This document shows positions 13,815 through 19,775 of a stretch of DNA of 27,522 nt, piece by piece; position 1 is the first letter of the stretch; each line of letters opens with the position of its first letter. This DNA comes from a virus. A program made the translations under genes and the position numbers. Under the pieces are notes generated by a model. That model was not told the DNA's origin. It searched no databases and saw nothing but the letters and a program-made list of their open reading frames with translations. Where the stretch lies: positions 1-27,522 of the IMG/VR virus record IMGVR_UViG_3300023210_000173; one strand, written 5' to 3'.

Positions 13815-14827
13815 AAAAACTCACGATAGGAATGGCTTGCTTCGATGACTTTGAGGGGGTCTACTTTACTATTCAATCTTTGCGGCTCAACAACCTCGAC
13901 GTCCTCGAGGATCTGGATCTCATCATCATCGACAACAATCCCGAAGGACGGGAAGGGAAAGCGGTCAAGGACTTCGCGAGCAAGGCCGGGGTGAGATACT
14001 TCCCCGAGACCTCTTGGAGATCGACCGCTTGCCGGGATCTGGTCTTCCAGAATGCCGAGGCCTCCTTTGCTCTCTGCATGGATCCGCACGTCTTGCTCGA
14101 GCCGGGAACGATCAAGCGCCTCCTCGAATTCATCGAGGACAAGAAGGACTCGCTCGACCTCTACTCGGGCGCGATGCTCTACGACTACCTCGGCAAGGAA
14201 TGTCCTGCGACTCATTTCGAGATGAAGTGGCGAGAAAATATGTGGGGGATATGGGGACACGATGACCGAGCAAAGGATCCCGAGGCGGATCCCTTCGAGA
14301 TCCCGGCAATGGGTCTCGGCCTTTTCTTCTGCCGGGTGCAGGCGTGGCCGGGGTTCCATCCCCTCTTGCGAGGATTTGGAGGAGAGGAGGGGGTCATCCA
14401 TGAGAAGATCCGGACGGCAGGAGGGCAGAACGTTTGCCTCCCTTGGCTCCGATGGGTTCATCGATTCCAAAGGCCTCGCGGAATCTCTTACCCTCTCAAG
14501 ATCGAGGAGCGGATCCGCAACTACTGCATCGGCTTTCTCGATGCCGGACTCGATCCGCAATCGATTCTTGACCACTTCAAGGAGACCCATCCCGGAGTCG
14601 ATGGTCATGCGATCCTTGTCGAGGCCGAGGAGCAGATGAAGAACTTTGGGAAGAATGCCGACTCGACCCTTGTCGAATTTCGGGAGGATGACGTCCTCGA
14701 GGAACCGATCAAGCTCGAGCCTCAAGTCTGGAATGAGACACAGGTGACGCTCGGGAGTCCTCTCGAGATGGACGTGAAGGGGATCAAGCTTTCCGTGAGA
14801 TCCTTCGGGGTCTCGTGGTCAACTTGA
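13811..14827 (+). CDS. Second glycosyltransferase (GT-A type) with C-terminal extension
   Basis: ATG 13811 overlaps the sulfotransferase stop (ATGA), giving 338 residues; an earlier start would lengthen the protein by seven residues inside the previous gene. The N-terminus reads MKKLTIGMACFDDFEGVYFT, followed by LDLIIIDNNPEG (36-47) and ALCMDPHVLLEPG (87-99), where D91-P-H stands in the DxD position. A later KWRENMWGIWGHDD (about 143-156) and GFGGEEGVIHEK fit the acceptor-side motifs of such enzymes. The last 80 residues look like an extra domain, with beta-rich QVTLGSPLEMDVKGIKLS at the end. It closes the four-gene cassette. The sugar and acceptor are unknown. Confidence 0.8.
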   Translation: MKKLTIGMACFDDFEGVYFTIQSLRLNNLDVLEDLDLIIIDNNPEGREGKAVKDFASKAGVRYFPETSWRSTACRDLVFQNAEASFALCMDPHVLLEPGTIKRLLEFIEDKKDSLDLYSGAMLYDYLGKECPATHFEMKWRENMWGIWGHDDRAKDPEADPFEIPAMGLGLFFCRVQAWPGFHPLLRGFGGEEGVIHEKIRTAGGQNVCLPWLRWVHRFQRPRGISYPLKIEERIRNYCIGFLDAGLDPQSILDHFKETHPGVDGHAILVEAEEQMKNFGKNADSTLVEFREDDVLEEPIKLEPQVWNETQVTLGSPLEMDVKGIKLSVRSFGVSWST

Positions 14828-14844
14828 CGATCCTCCCCTTGTGA

Positions 14845-15075
14845 ATGAGCGAGACTTTTTTTATCTACATACTCCAAAGCGTCTCGGCACTTCTTTTCGG
14901 AGGCCTTGCATTTTTCGTCAAGGGGATCTTTGCTCGGCTCGATGAGAATGGTCGGCGGATCAACTCCCTTGAGGTCACCTCGGCAAAGACCGAATCCGAA
15001 AACGTGACTCTCTTCCATCGGCTCGATGCGATCGAAAACAAACTCGACCGACTCCTCGAGCATCGACTCAAATGA
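14845..15075 (+). CDS. Small membrane protein, holin-like
   Basis: A 76-residue protein with one N-terminal membrane segment (about 5-27, FFIYILQSVSALLFGGLAFF), then a charged, heptad-rich tail (AKTESENVTLFHRLDAIENKLDRLLEH). This is the layout of small phage holins or holin-associated proteins that oligomerise in the inner membrane to time lysis. It is followed by a second protein of similar design, overlapping by four bases, and then by a spanin-like lipoprotein, which supports a lysis cassette. A TTGACG motif lies 21 bases before the start. Pairing suggests holin and antiholin, but which is which cannot be told. Confidence 0.6.
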   Translation: MSETFFIYILQSVSALLFGGLAFFVKGIFARLDENGRRINSLEVTSAKTESENVTLFHRLDAIENKLDRLLEHRLK

Positions 15076-15320
15076 TGGACTTGCAGGCATACGTCTTCCT
15101 CGGCGTGGGGTGCGCTCTTTCCGTCCTAGGATTCTTTCTTCGCAAGGAAGCAAAGAAAGCCGGAGAACTTGATGATCGAGTGAAGAGTCTTGAGACCGAT
15201 CTCGCGAAAAACGAGGCAAGGGATCTCGAGAGGTGGAACGTCGCCAATAAGCTCATGGAGGATCGGCGGAACGACGTGCAAAAACTTTTTGAAAAGCTCG
15301 AGGCCAAGGCCGACAAGTGA
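15072..15320 (+). CDS. Second small membrane protein of the lysis region
   Basis: An 82-residue protein with overlapping ATGATG start codons at 15072 and 15075. It has one N-terminal membrane segment (about 5-23, AYVFLGVGCALSVLGFFL) and a long charged helix (LDDRVKSLETDLAKNEARDLE, then DVQKLFEKLEAKADK). It resembles its upstream neighbour in size and topology, suggesting an antiholin, a second holin, or partner subunits. Its stop overlaps the GTG of the spanin-like gene (GTGA). No enzymatic motif is present. Confidence 0.58.
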   Translation: MMDLQAYVFLGVGCALSVLGFFLRKEAKKAGELDDRVKSLETDLAKNEARDLERWNVANKLMEDRRNDVQKLFEKLEAKADK

Positions 15321-15748
15321 AAGCTTTTTTTCCCTTCCTCCTGCTCCTTCTCGGAGGTTGCTCGATGCGGTCTCTTTATCCGACAATCGGGGGAGGCCTC
15401 GGAGCAGGAGTCGGATCCCTTGGAGGAGTCGGTGGAGCAGTTGCCGGAGGGATGTCCGGAGCCGCAGTCGGATCCATTTTGAAGGGGGATGATGACGTGC
15501 AGAAAATCACCTCCACCGTGAAGGCAATCTCGGAGGGAGACGTTCAAGGATTGATCAATCAAGGACTCCGCGAGCAGAGGTCTCTCTTCGATCAAATCAT
15601 CGATGGGATTTATGATCTCCTTCTCCTCTGCGGAGTCGGGGTCGGCCTTTGGGTTCTCGTCCCAATAATTTATTCGCGGTATCTTCACAAGAAGACCCAC
15701 GCGAAGATCTCCGAACAGGAGAAGAAAGGAACCACAATGAAAGAATGA
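15317..15748 (+). CDS. Lipoprotein with C-terminal membrane segment, unimolecular-spanin-like
   Basis: A GTG start gives 143 residues. The N-terminus is a lipoprotein signal (MKAFFPFLLLLLGGC) with the lipobox cysteine at 15. Residues 25-53 form a glycine-zipper-like stretch (GGGLGAGVGSLGGVGGAVAG). A soluble segment follows, then a second membrane helix at about 99-120 (YDLLLLCGVGVGLWVLVPII) and a basic C-terminal tail. An outer-membrane lipoprotein end plus an inner-membrane C-terminal helix is the topology of u-spanins such as T1 gp11 (similar length), which fuse the two membranes in the last step of lysis. The glycine-rich segment is unlike the usual linker, so the assignment is tentative. 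It implies a two-membrane host. Confidence 0.6.
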   Translation: MKAFFPFLLLLLGGCSMRSLYPTIGGGLGAGVGSLGGVGGAVAGGMSGAAVGSILKGDDDVQKITSTVKAISEGDVQGLINQGLREQRSLFDQIIDGIYDLLLLCGVGVGLWVLVPIIYSRYLHKKTHAKISEQEKKGTTMKE

Positions 15749-15837
15749 ACGACCCGGACTGGCTCGGCTCCAAGGCTTTCAAAGTATCCCTCGGGATCTT
15801 TGTTGTCTTCATAGTCTACCTCAACGCCTGCACCTAA
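15745..15837 (+). CDS. Tiny single-span membrane peptide (30 residues)
   Basis: ATG 15745 overlaps the stop of the spanin-like gene and opens a 30-codon frame ending with TAA at 15835-15837. The peptide begins MNDPDWLGSKAFKV and continues with the hydrophobic SLGIFVVFIVYLNACT. The coupled start and clean hydrophobic segment suggest a real lysis-region micropeptide. Its last base is the first base of the next ATG. Confidence 0.5.
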   Translation: MNDPDWLGSKAFKVSLGIFVVFIVYLNACT

Positions 15838-15917
15838 TGCGAGAGGCGATCCTCGACCTGCTCTTCATTGTCACGATGACAATGATGGTCGCCTTTTTGT
15901 TCCTGCTTTTCTCGTAG
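15837..15917 (+). CDS. Tiny single-span membrane peptide (26 residues)
   Basis: ATG at 15837 shares its A with the preceding TAA stop (TAATG). The 26-residue product is nearly all membrane helix: MREAILDLLFIVTMTMMVAF, then LFLLFS. The one-base overlap fits the coupled pattern of this region. It could be a lysis regulator, but its small size makes the call uncertain. The stop is followed by an A-rich/T-rich stretch (15918-15938) that might form a weak terminator hairpin. Confidence 0.42.
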   Translation: MREAILDLLFIVTMTMMVAFLFLLFS

Positions 15918-16022
15918 AAAAAGAAAACTTTTTTTCTCCGCCTTTTCGCCAATCCCCACGCATCCCACTATCCGTGCAGGATTCAAGGCTTTTCCATGCC
16001 TCGAAATAAAGTGAAGATAAAA

Positions 16023-16084
16023 GTTGCAATAACTAAAGAGGTGGTTCAATCTCTTCAGTTATTGACGCACAACTCATAACTAAA
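16023..16084. promoter_or_regulatory. Operator-like inverted repeat with a third half-site (alternatively attP)
   Basis: In the 176-base gap 15918-16093, bases 16027-16040 and 16051-16064 form an inverted repeat of 14-base arms with one mismatch and a 10-base centre. Outer GTTG/CAAC arms lie at 16023-16026 and 16070-16073. The half-site ATAACTAAA (16029-16037) recurs directly at 16076-16084 and in inverted form, as ATAACTGAA, at 16054-16062. Three related half-sites just before the first early-type gene suggest a regulator-binding region. The integrase lies about 1.1 kb away, so a role as phage attachment site is possible but less likely. Confidence 0.5.
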
Positions 16085-16093
16085 AGGACAACA

Positions 16094-16309
16094 ATGAAAC
16101 TCTTCCAAATCAATCAAACTTATTCAGCCACTTCCGTCTGCGATCACAATTGCAAATGGTCTTTCACAGTAACTCGCAGAACTGCCAAGACTGTCTGGCT
16201 CAAGGATGACCGCAACGAAACCAAAAGCTTCCGAGTGCGGGTTTGGGACAATGCCGAGACTGTCCAACCCCTCGGCAACTACTCAATGGCTCCAATCCTT
16301 TCCGCTTAA
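16094..16309 (+). CDS. Small conserved accessory protein of unknown function
   Basis: A 71-residue protein starts at ATG 16094 after AAAGGAC. The sequence MKLFQINQTYSATSVCDHNC, then FTVTRRTAKTVWLKDD, and the end NYSMAPILSA match a pattern I know from small hypothetical proteins on plasmids and phages: Tyr-Ser-x-x-Ser-x-Cys-Asp-x-x-Cys, Arg-Thr-Ala-Lys, and a final Tyr-Ser-x-x-Pro-x-x-x-Ala. The family has no assigned function that I can name. The two cysteines (16 and 20) may bind metal. It is the first gene after the operator-like dyad and so may be expressed early. Confidence 0.7.
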   Translation: MKLFQINQTYSATSVCDHNCKWSFTVTRRTAKTVWLKDDRNETKSFRVRVWDNAETVQPLGNYSMAPILSA

Positions 16310-16324
16310 CTCGAGGCCGATAAG

Positions 16325-16493
16325 ATGACCGAAAAAAAATCAAGATCGCGCCGACCAGATTCTCCGCAAGTGGATCCTTTCCTACCTCCGAAAAAACGGA
16401 GGAGACGTGAAGGCGACCGCGGAGGAGATGAGCAAGAAATTTCCAGAACTCAGCAAGGCATTTTTCAAGCGAGAGATTGCTCGCCTTTTCTAA
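16325..16493 (+). pseudogene. Small helical protein gene interrupted by a frameshift at an A8 run
   Basis: ATG 16325 starts MTEKK but then runs through eight adenines (16332-16339) into an arginine/proline-rich frame that looks like out-of-frame translation. The neighbouring frame from 16341 reads naturally as QDRADQILRKWILSYLRKNG, continues with DVKATAEEMSKKFPELSKAF and FKREIARLF, and ends at TAA 16491-16493, but has no start of its own. Removing one A would join MTEKN to this frame and give a protein of about 55 residues that could be a small DNA-binding helical bundle. This is a disrupted gene, a programmed slippage site, or a homopolymer sequencing error. A GAGG sequence precedes the ATG. 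Confidence 0.55.
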
Positions 16494-16524
16494 ATCTAAA
16501 CCAACCAAGAAAGACCCACCAAAA

Positions 16525-16773
16525 ATGAACAAAGCAAGACGTCGCAGGATCGCAAAAATCTTTTCAAAACTCACCGAACTCGAAAGCAATCTCGAGGAAC
16601 TTGAAGAAGAGGAGCAAGACGCATTCGACAACCTTCCCGAATCGATCGCCGCAACCGAACGAGGCGACCAGATGCAGGAATTCATCGAAGTCCTTTCTTC
16701 CGCCTCAAGTCAAATCGAGGAAGCTCGATGCGAGTTGTCCGAAATGCTCAACACCGAAACCGCTATTGCCTAA
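16525..16773 (+). CDS. Small acidic coiled-coil phage protein
   Basis: ATG 16525 gives an 82-residue protein, MNKARRRRIAKIFSKLTELE, continuing with LEELEEEEQDAFDNLPES and ATERGDQMQEFIEVLSSASS. A longer frame begins at 16477, but its extra residues lie over the end of the preceding frame, so this start is preferred. The pattern basic start, long acidic helix, AFDNLPES, second helix is familiar from small hypothetical phage proteins, function unknown. It lies in the block of small accessory genes before the integrase. Confidence 0.65.
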   Translation: MNKARRRRIAKIFSKLTELESNLEELEEEEQDAFDNLPESIAATERGDQMQEFIEVLSSASSQIEEARCELSEMLNTETAIA

Positions 16774-16810
16774 ATCTTAAACCTAAACCACAAAAGAAAG
16801 AACCCACGCT

Positions 16811-17179
16811 ATGAAAGATTACTCAAAAATAATAAGATCCTTCCTTCATCAAATCAAGAAGGTCGGATTCATCATCTCCAAAGTGCAAGACGAATGCGGC
16901 GGAGGCCTTAAGGCGAAGAACCCGGAGACCGGGATCACGAAGACCGACCGAGTGGTCGAGACTCTGATGTCCACCGATGGGGGATCCGTGACCTTCCAGA
17001 AAGGCGAGCATCGGGTCACGGCTCTAATCATCCTCGGCAATGATGCAGACGAACTTGTCGCCGATTGGAGTTTCAATTCTCCCGAGGCCGACTCCGCCTT
17101 CGAGGCCGGATGGGATGCCTTTCGTAATGTCTGGGAAGGCAAGAGCGTTCCAACGATGCAAGAAGGAGGTGAAGGATGA
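16811..17179 (+). CDS. Hypothetical accessory protein preceding the integrase
   Basis: A 122-residue protein, MKDYSKIIRSFLHQIKKVGF, with VETLMSTDGGSVTFQKGE (about 49-66), RVTALIILGNDADELVADWS (about 68-87) and a C-terminal FEAGWDAFRNVWEG. The order helix, beta-rich centre with LGN-D-x-E-L-x-x-D, then a helix resembles small hypothetical proteins of plasmids and integrative elements, for which I know no function. Its stop overlaps the integrase ATG (17176-17179), and an AGGAGG-type site near its end (17164-17168, GGAGG) serves the integrase. Expression is therefore probably tied to that of the integrase. Confidence 0.65.
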   Translation: MKDYSKIIRSFLHQIKKVGFIISKVQDECGGGLKAKNPETGITKTDRVVETLMSTDGGSVTFQKGEHRVTALIILGNDADELVADWSFNSPEADSAFEAGWDAFRNVWEGKSVPTMQEGGEG

Positions 17180-18861
17180 GCAACGCAAAGAAGACCCTCT
17201 CACCTTACGCGATTAGCTACCTCCGATTCTCCTCCGCCATTCAAGGCAAGGGAGATTCGTCCACTCGGCAAAACGCCTCGCGCGATCGTTGGCTCAAGGC
17301 TCATCCCGAGATCCCTCTCAAACGCGAGATGAACGACCTCGGCCTTTCTGCCTTCTCCGGGAAGCACGTTGCCACGGGTGACCTCGGGGACTTCCTCGCC
17401 TTATGCGAGTCGAAGGAGTTCCGAGCCGAGACTGCTCGCCGGGACGTCTACCTCCTCGTTGAGAACCTCGACAGATTGAGTCGCGAGCGGATCCTCAAGG
17501 CATTGGCTCAACTGGAAGGCATCCTCGCGAGTGGGGTGAAGGTTGTTACCCTCTGCGATGGCAAGACCTACGACTCGAAAAGCCTCGACAACATGAGCGA
17601 GGTGATGATGGCGATCTGCACAATGGCTCGAGCGCATGAAGAGAGCGCCAACAAATCCAGACTAAACTCCTCTGCATGGGCAAAAAAGAGAAAGGAAGCG
17701 GCGGAGGGGAAAAAAGGGTCGGCCGTTAATAATCCCGGATGGATCCGCGAGAGCAAGGACGGATCTCTCGAGGTGGTTCCCGAGGCCGCAAAGGCTATCC
17801 GCAGAGTATTCGAGCTTGCTTGCGAGGGTAAGTCCATCTCGGCGATCCGGAGCACAATGAACGCGGAAAAACATCCGACTCTAGGCTTTTTTAAGACAGG
17901 CAAGAAAAGTTTCTGGTCTTTCGTGACAGTAAAATCTCTTTTTACAAATCGGAAGGTTCTTGGAGAATTTCAGTTTCACAAGTTCGAGAAGGACGAGAAC
18001 GGGCGATACTTGCAATGCTCGAACGGGCGCAGGATTCGGAAAGCAGTCGGGGAACCCATCAAGGATTACCTCCCGGCGATCATCGACCCGGCGACCTTTG
18101 CCAAGGCTCGAAAGATCTTGGTGGATCGTCCATCCCAACGAGGCCGAAAGTCTCCGGCCTGCTTAAATCTTTTTACCAAGGTTGCTTTTGACCGCAAGAC
18201 AGGCGAGACCATTCAGATCCACACAGGCGGAGGCTTAACGAAGGCCGCAATCGCGAGAGGTCTAAAGAACGCATGGACTTATATGCCTGCCGGGATCCGG
18301 GTCGGAGCAAGGAAGGGACCCAACTGGGTCGGATGGCATCTAGAGGAATTGTTCTTCGCCTCGATCACGCAGGCCTTGAAGGTCGAAGGATCGGTCGCAG
18401 GAGCAGAGGCCGACCTTGCTCTCGCCGAGGAGCAACTCGAGGAAGTGAAGAAGACGATAAAAGGCCTCGAGAAGTTTCTCCTCGATTCGATCGGGAAAGA
18501 GGACTTTGATCCCTCGGGGATGCGCGACCACCTCGAGGCTCAACAGAAGGTTTTGAAGTTCAAGAAGGAGGAGATCGAGAAACTCAAGGACGAGATCCAC
18601 GCAGGCGCCGGAGCGATCCGCCTCGATCCGAAGCAAAAAGACCGCAAAAAGTTGATGGAAGTAATCCGGGCAAACGTTCAAAGGATCGATCTCGATTGCG
18701 AAAAGCAGGAGTTCCGATGTGTTCTGATGAACGGGATCGAGTATGAAGTGAAGAAGGTCGAGGGAGGATGGAGGATCAAGTCGGATCACTTCGATCCCGG
18801 TGAAAAGGAAGTCTTCGATTCAATCAAGCAACTTCGCAAGATCCAGAAAAAGGCCGCTTAG
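17176..18861 (+). CDS. Large serine recombinase (integrase)
   Basis: A 561-residue enzyme that should integrate and excise the phage by a serine-phosphate mechanism. The catalytic domain has YLRFSSAIQGKGDSSTRQ (15-32) with nucleophile candidate Ser19 and arginine partners in ENLDRLSRE (96-104), then MMAICTMARAHEESANKS (144-161). The Recombinase domain spans about 187-300 (VNNPGWIRE, AAKAIRRVFELACEGKSISA, PAIIDPATFAKA). A coiled coil occupies about 405-480 (LALAEEQLEEVKKTIKGLE). The zinc-ribbon region, normally marked by two Cys-x-x-Cys pairs, has no such pair here; the matching segment reads FTKVAFDRKTGETIQIHTGG. GGAGG lies just upstream of the ATG, and an intrinsic terminator follows. Phage integrases of this type often need a separate directionality factor; a nearby small gene could supply it. 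Confidence 0.9.
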   Translation: MSNAKKTLSPYAISYLRFSSAIQGKGDSSTRQNASRDRWLKAHPEIPLKREMNDLGLSAFSGKHVATGDLGDFLALCESKEFRAETARRDVYLLVENLDRLSRERILKALAQLEGILASGVKVVTLCDGKTYDSKSLDNMSEVMMAICTMARAHEESANKSRLNSSAWAKKRKEAAEGKKGSAVNNPGWIRESKDGSLEVVPEAAKAIRRVFELACEGKSISAIRSTMNAEKHPTLGFFKTGKKSFWSFVTVKSLFTNRKVLGEFQFHKFEKDENGRYLQCSNGRRIRKAVGEPIKDYLPAIIDPATFAKARKILVDRPSQRGRKSPACLNLFTKVAFDRKTGETIQIHTGGGLTKAAIARGLKNAWTYMPAGIRVGARKGPNWVGWHLEELFFASITQALKVEGSVAGAEADLALAEEQLEEVKKTIKGLEKFLLDSIGKEDFDPSGMRDHLEAQQKVLKFKKEEIEKLKDEIHAGAGAIRLDPKQKDRKKLMEVIRANVQRIDLDCEKQEFRCVLMNGIEYEVKKVEGGWRIKSDHFDPGEKEVFDSIKQLRKIQKKAA

Positions 18862-18881
18862 ACTTTACGCCTGCGACCTTG

Positions 18882-18911
18882 AAGACCCTCCTCCGGGGGG
18901 GGGTCTTTTTT
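18882..18911 (+). terminator. Intrinsic terminator after the integrase
   Basis: AAGACCC (18882-18888) pairs with GGGTCTT (18901-18907). The stem can extend inward to about ten pairs around a six-base loop, and the transcript ends in a run of six U (18906-18911). It lies 20 bases after the integrase stop and just before the end of the converging leftward gene. The loop side contains a G9 run. Confidence 0.82.
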
Positions 18912-18913
18912 GT

Positions 18914-19255
18914 TTACCGCAAATCCTGCGAAGGTTCCACTCCTGCCAATGCCTCGAGCCGCAAGATCTCCTTCTCGAGGATGATGATCCTCTGATGATC
19001 CTTATCCGAGATGGTTGAGACCTGCGACTTAATGTCCTGCCGAATGTCATCCACCATTAACAAGCCGGAAGACCACACGGTGAACCCGAAGATCGTGAGG
19101 ATCCCGAGCGCGGCCACCGCGAACCATCTCCAGAAACTCTCTTGCCTCTCCATGTCTCGGCGAAGATCGAGAACCATCCCGATGGCGACTTGAGAATCGG
19201 GGGAAGAGTCGGGGTCGTTGAAAGGCAAGGGATCTAGATGATCGTGGGCGTTCAT
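18914..19255 (-). CDS. Single-span membrane protein on the leftward (lysogeny-side) strand
   Basis: A 113-residue protein with an acidic, proline-rich N-terminus (MNAHDHLDPLPFNDPDSSPD), one membrane helix at about 43-66 (RWFAVAALGILTIFGFTVWS) and a charged C-terminal helix (KDHQRIIILEKEILRLEALA). No enzyme motif is visible. It is transcribed opposite to nearly all other genes, together with the ribbon-helix-helix gene upstream, as lysogeny-expressed genes often are. A superinfection-exclusion role is a reasonable guess; a holin-associated role is an alternative. No strong ribosome binding site is visible. The 161-base gap upstream (19256-19416) is AT-rich and may hold its promoter, but no convincing -35/-10 pair was found. 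Confidence 0.6.
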   Translation of the reverse strand: MNAHDHLDPLPFNDPDSSPDSQVAIGMVLDLRRDMERQESFWRWFAVAALGILTIFGFTVWSSGLLMVDDIRQDIKSQVSTISDKDHQRIIILEKEILRLEALAGVEPSQDLR

Positions 19256-19416
19256 GTTTTAGGGAGGGTCTTTCTGTTTTTGGGATTTTTGTAATTGGGT
19301 TTGAGGGAAAGGGTCGGCAAGGAAGCGGAAAAGGCAAAGAGGTCGCAAGATAAAAAAAGGTGCAATATTCTAAAAGGGTGAACTATTCCCCTATTAGTCC
19401 GTTGCGTCTCTTGTCC

Positions 19417-19671
19417 CTATCCTGCTTTCTTCCGGGATAAGGCCTTCGAATTTTTCACCATTCTCGCTAATTTTGTCACCGAAGACAACGGGGGAGGATC
19501 CTCCGCGGAGTCGACGTCGGCGATAAAGGCCTCGAGCGCCCATCGGTAAAGGGTCGAGTCGGTATCGATGGAGAGCGACTCCCCGATCTCCCGAAACCGC
19601 TCGACAAGGGTCAGCGGCAGGCGGACGTGGATTGATACTTTCGGAATCTTTGGAGACTTTTGCACGGTCAT
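19417..19671 (-). CDS. Ribbon-helix-helix transcriptional regulator (leftward)
   Basis: The start is set by a near-perfect AAGGAGG site (complement of 19677-19683) directly before the ATG at 19671; an upstream ATG lacks one. The 84-residue protein begins MTVQKSPKIPKVSIHVRLPL. The segment VSIHVRLPLTLVERFREIGE, then TLYRWALEAFI, fits a ribbon-helix-helix DNA-binding fold: an initial beta strand, helix, turn, helix. A proline-rich, basic tail follows. These proteins bind as dimers to short repeated sites. It diverges from a second ribbon-helix-helix gene across a 104-base repeat-rich region, the place where a lysis-lysogeny switch would be expected. It is a candidate repressor. Confidence 0.72.
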   Translation of the reverse strand: MTVQKSPKIPKVSIHVRLPLTLVERFREIGESLSIDTDSTLYRWALEAFIADVDSAEDPPPLSSVTKLARMVKNSKALSRKKAG

Positions 19672-19693
19672 CCGTCCCTCCTTAGAGAGTCGG

Positions 19694-19759
19694 ACAAAGT
19701 CTGACAAGGTAAAATAATGCACAAGTGAACAAGTTTATTTTGACAAAGTGGCACATTGT
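19694..19759. promoter_or_regulatory. Repeated ACAAAGT-type operator sites between divergent regulators
   Basis: In the divergent gap are ACAAAGT (19694), ACAAGGT (19704), ACAAGT (19721), ACAAGT (19729), ACAAAGT (19743) and ACATTGT (19753, the inverse of ACAATGT). The first two and last two start 10 bases apart, about one helical turn. The last pair forms a 19-base dyad (GACAAAGTG-G-CACATTGTC) with one mismatch per arm. Tandem half-sites at helical spacing are typical of ribbon-helix-helix operators. A TTGACA -35-like box (19740-19745) overlaps the last sites, though its -10 partner is poor. Confidence 0.6.
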
Positions 19760-19775
19760 CCTGCTTTTGGAAGTC

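Noticed and set aside
13799-14725. 308-codon open frame on the minus strand
   Set aside because: Lies fully antisense to the second glycosyltransferase, which has clear motifs and coupled start. The minus-strand protein is Arg/Glu/Leu-rich without motifs; long antisense frames are expected with this codon bias.
15918-15938. Terminator after the lysis genes (A-rich/T-rich hairpin)
   Set aside because: The possible stem is only A-T pairs with a bulge, too weak to list as a feature.
16325-16528. Full ATG frame continuing past the A8 run as a 67-residue protein
   Set aside because: After five residues it is Arg/Pro-rich and runs over the preceding part of the next gene; the shifted frame is far more protein-like.
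19256-19416. Hidden gene or RNA in the 161-base gap between the leftward genes
   Set aside because: No frame with start signal, no tRNA-like cloverleaf and no strong hairpin; AT-rich, probably promoter or leader sequence.
19740-19768. Consensus sigma-70 promoter from the TTGACA box
   Set aside because: The -35 is perfect but the sequence at the right spacing (GCTTTT) is a poor -10; kept only as part of the operator description.
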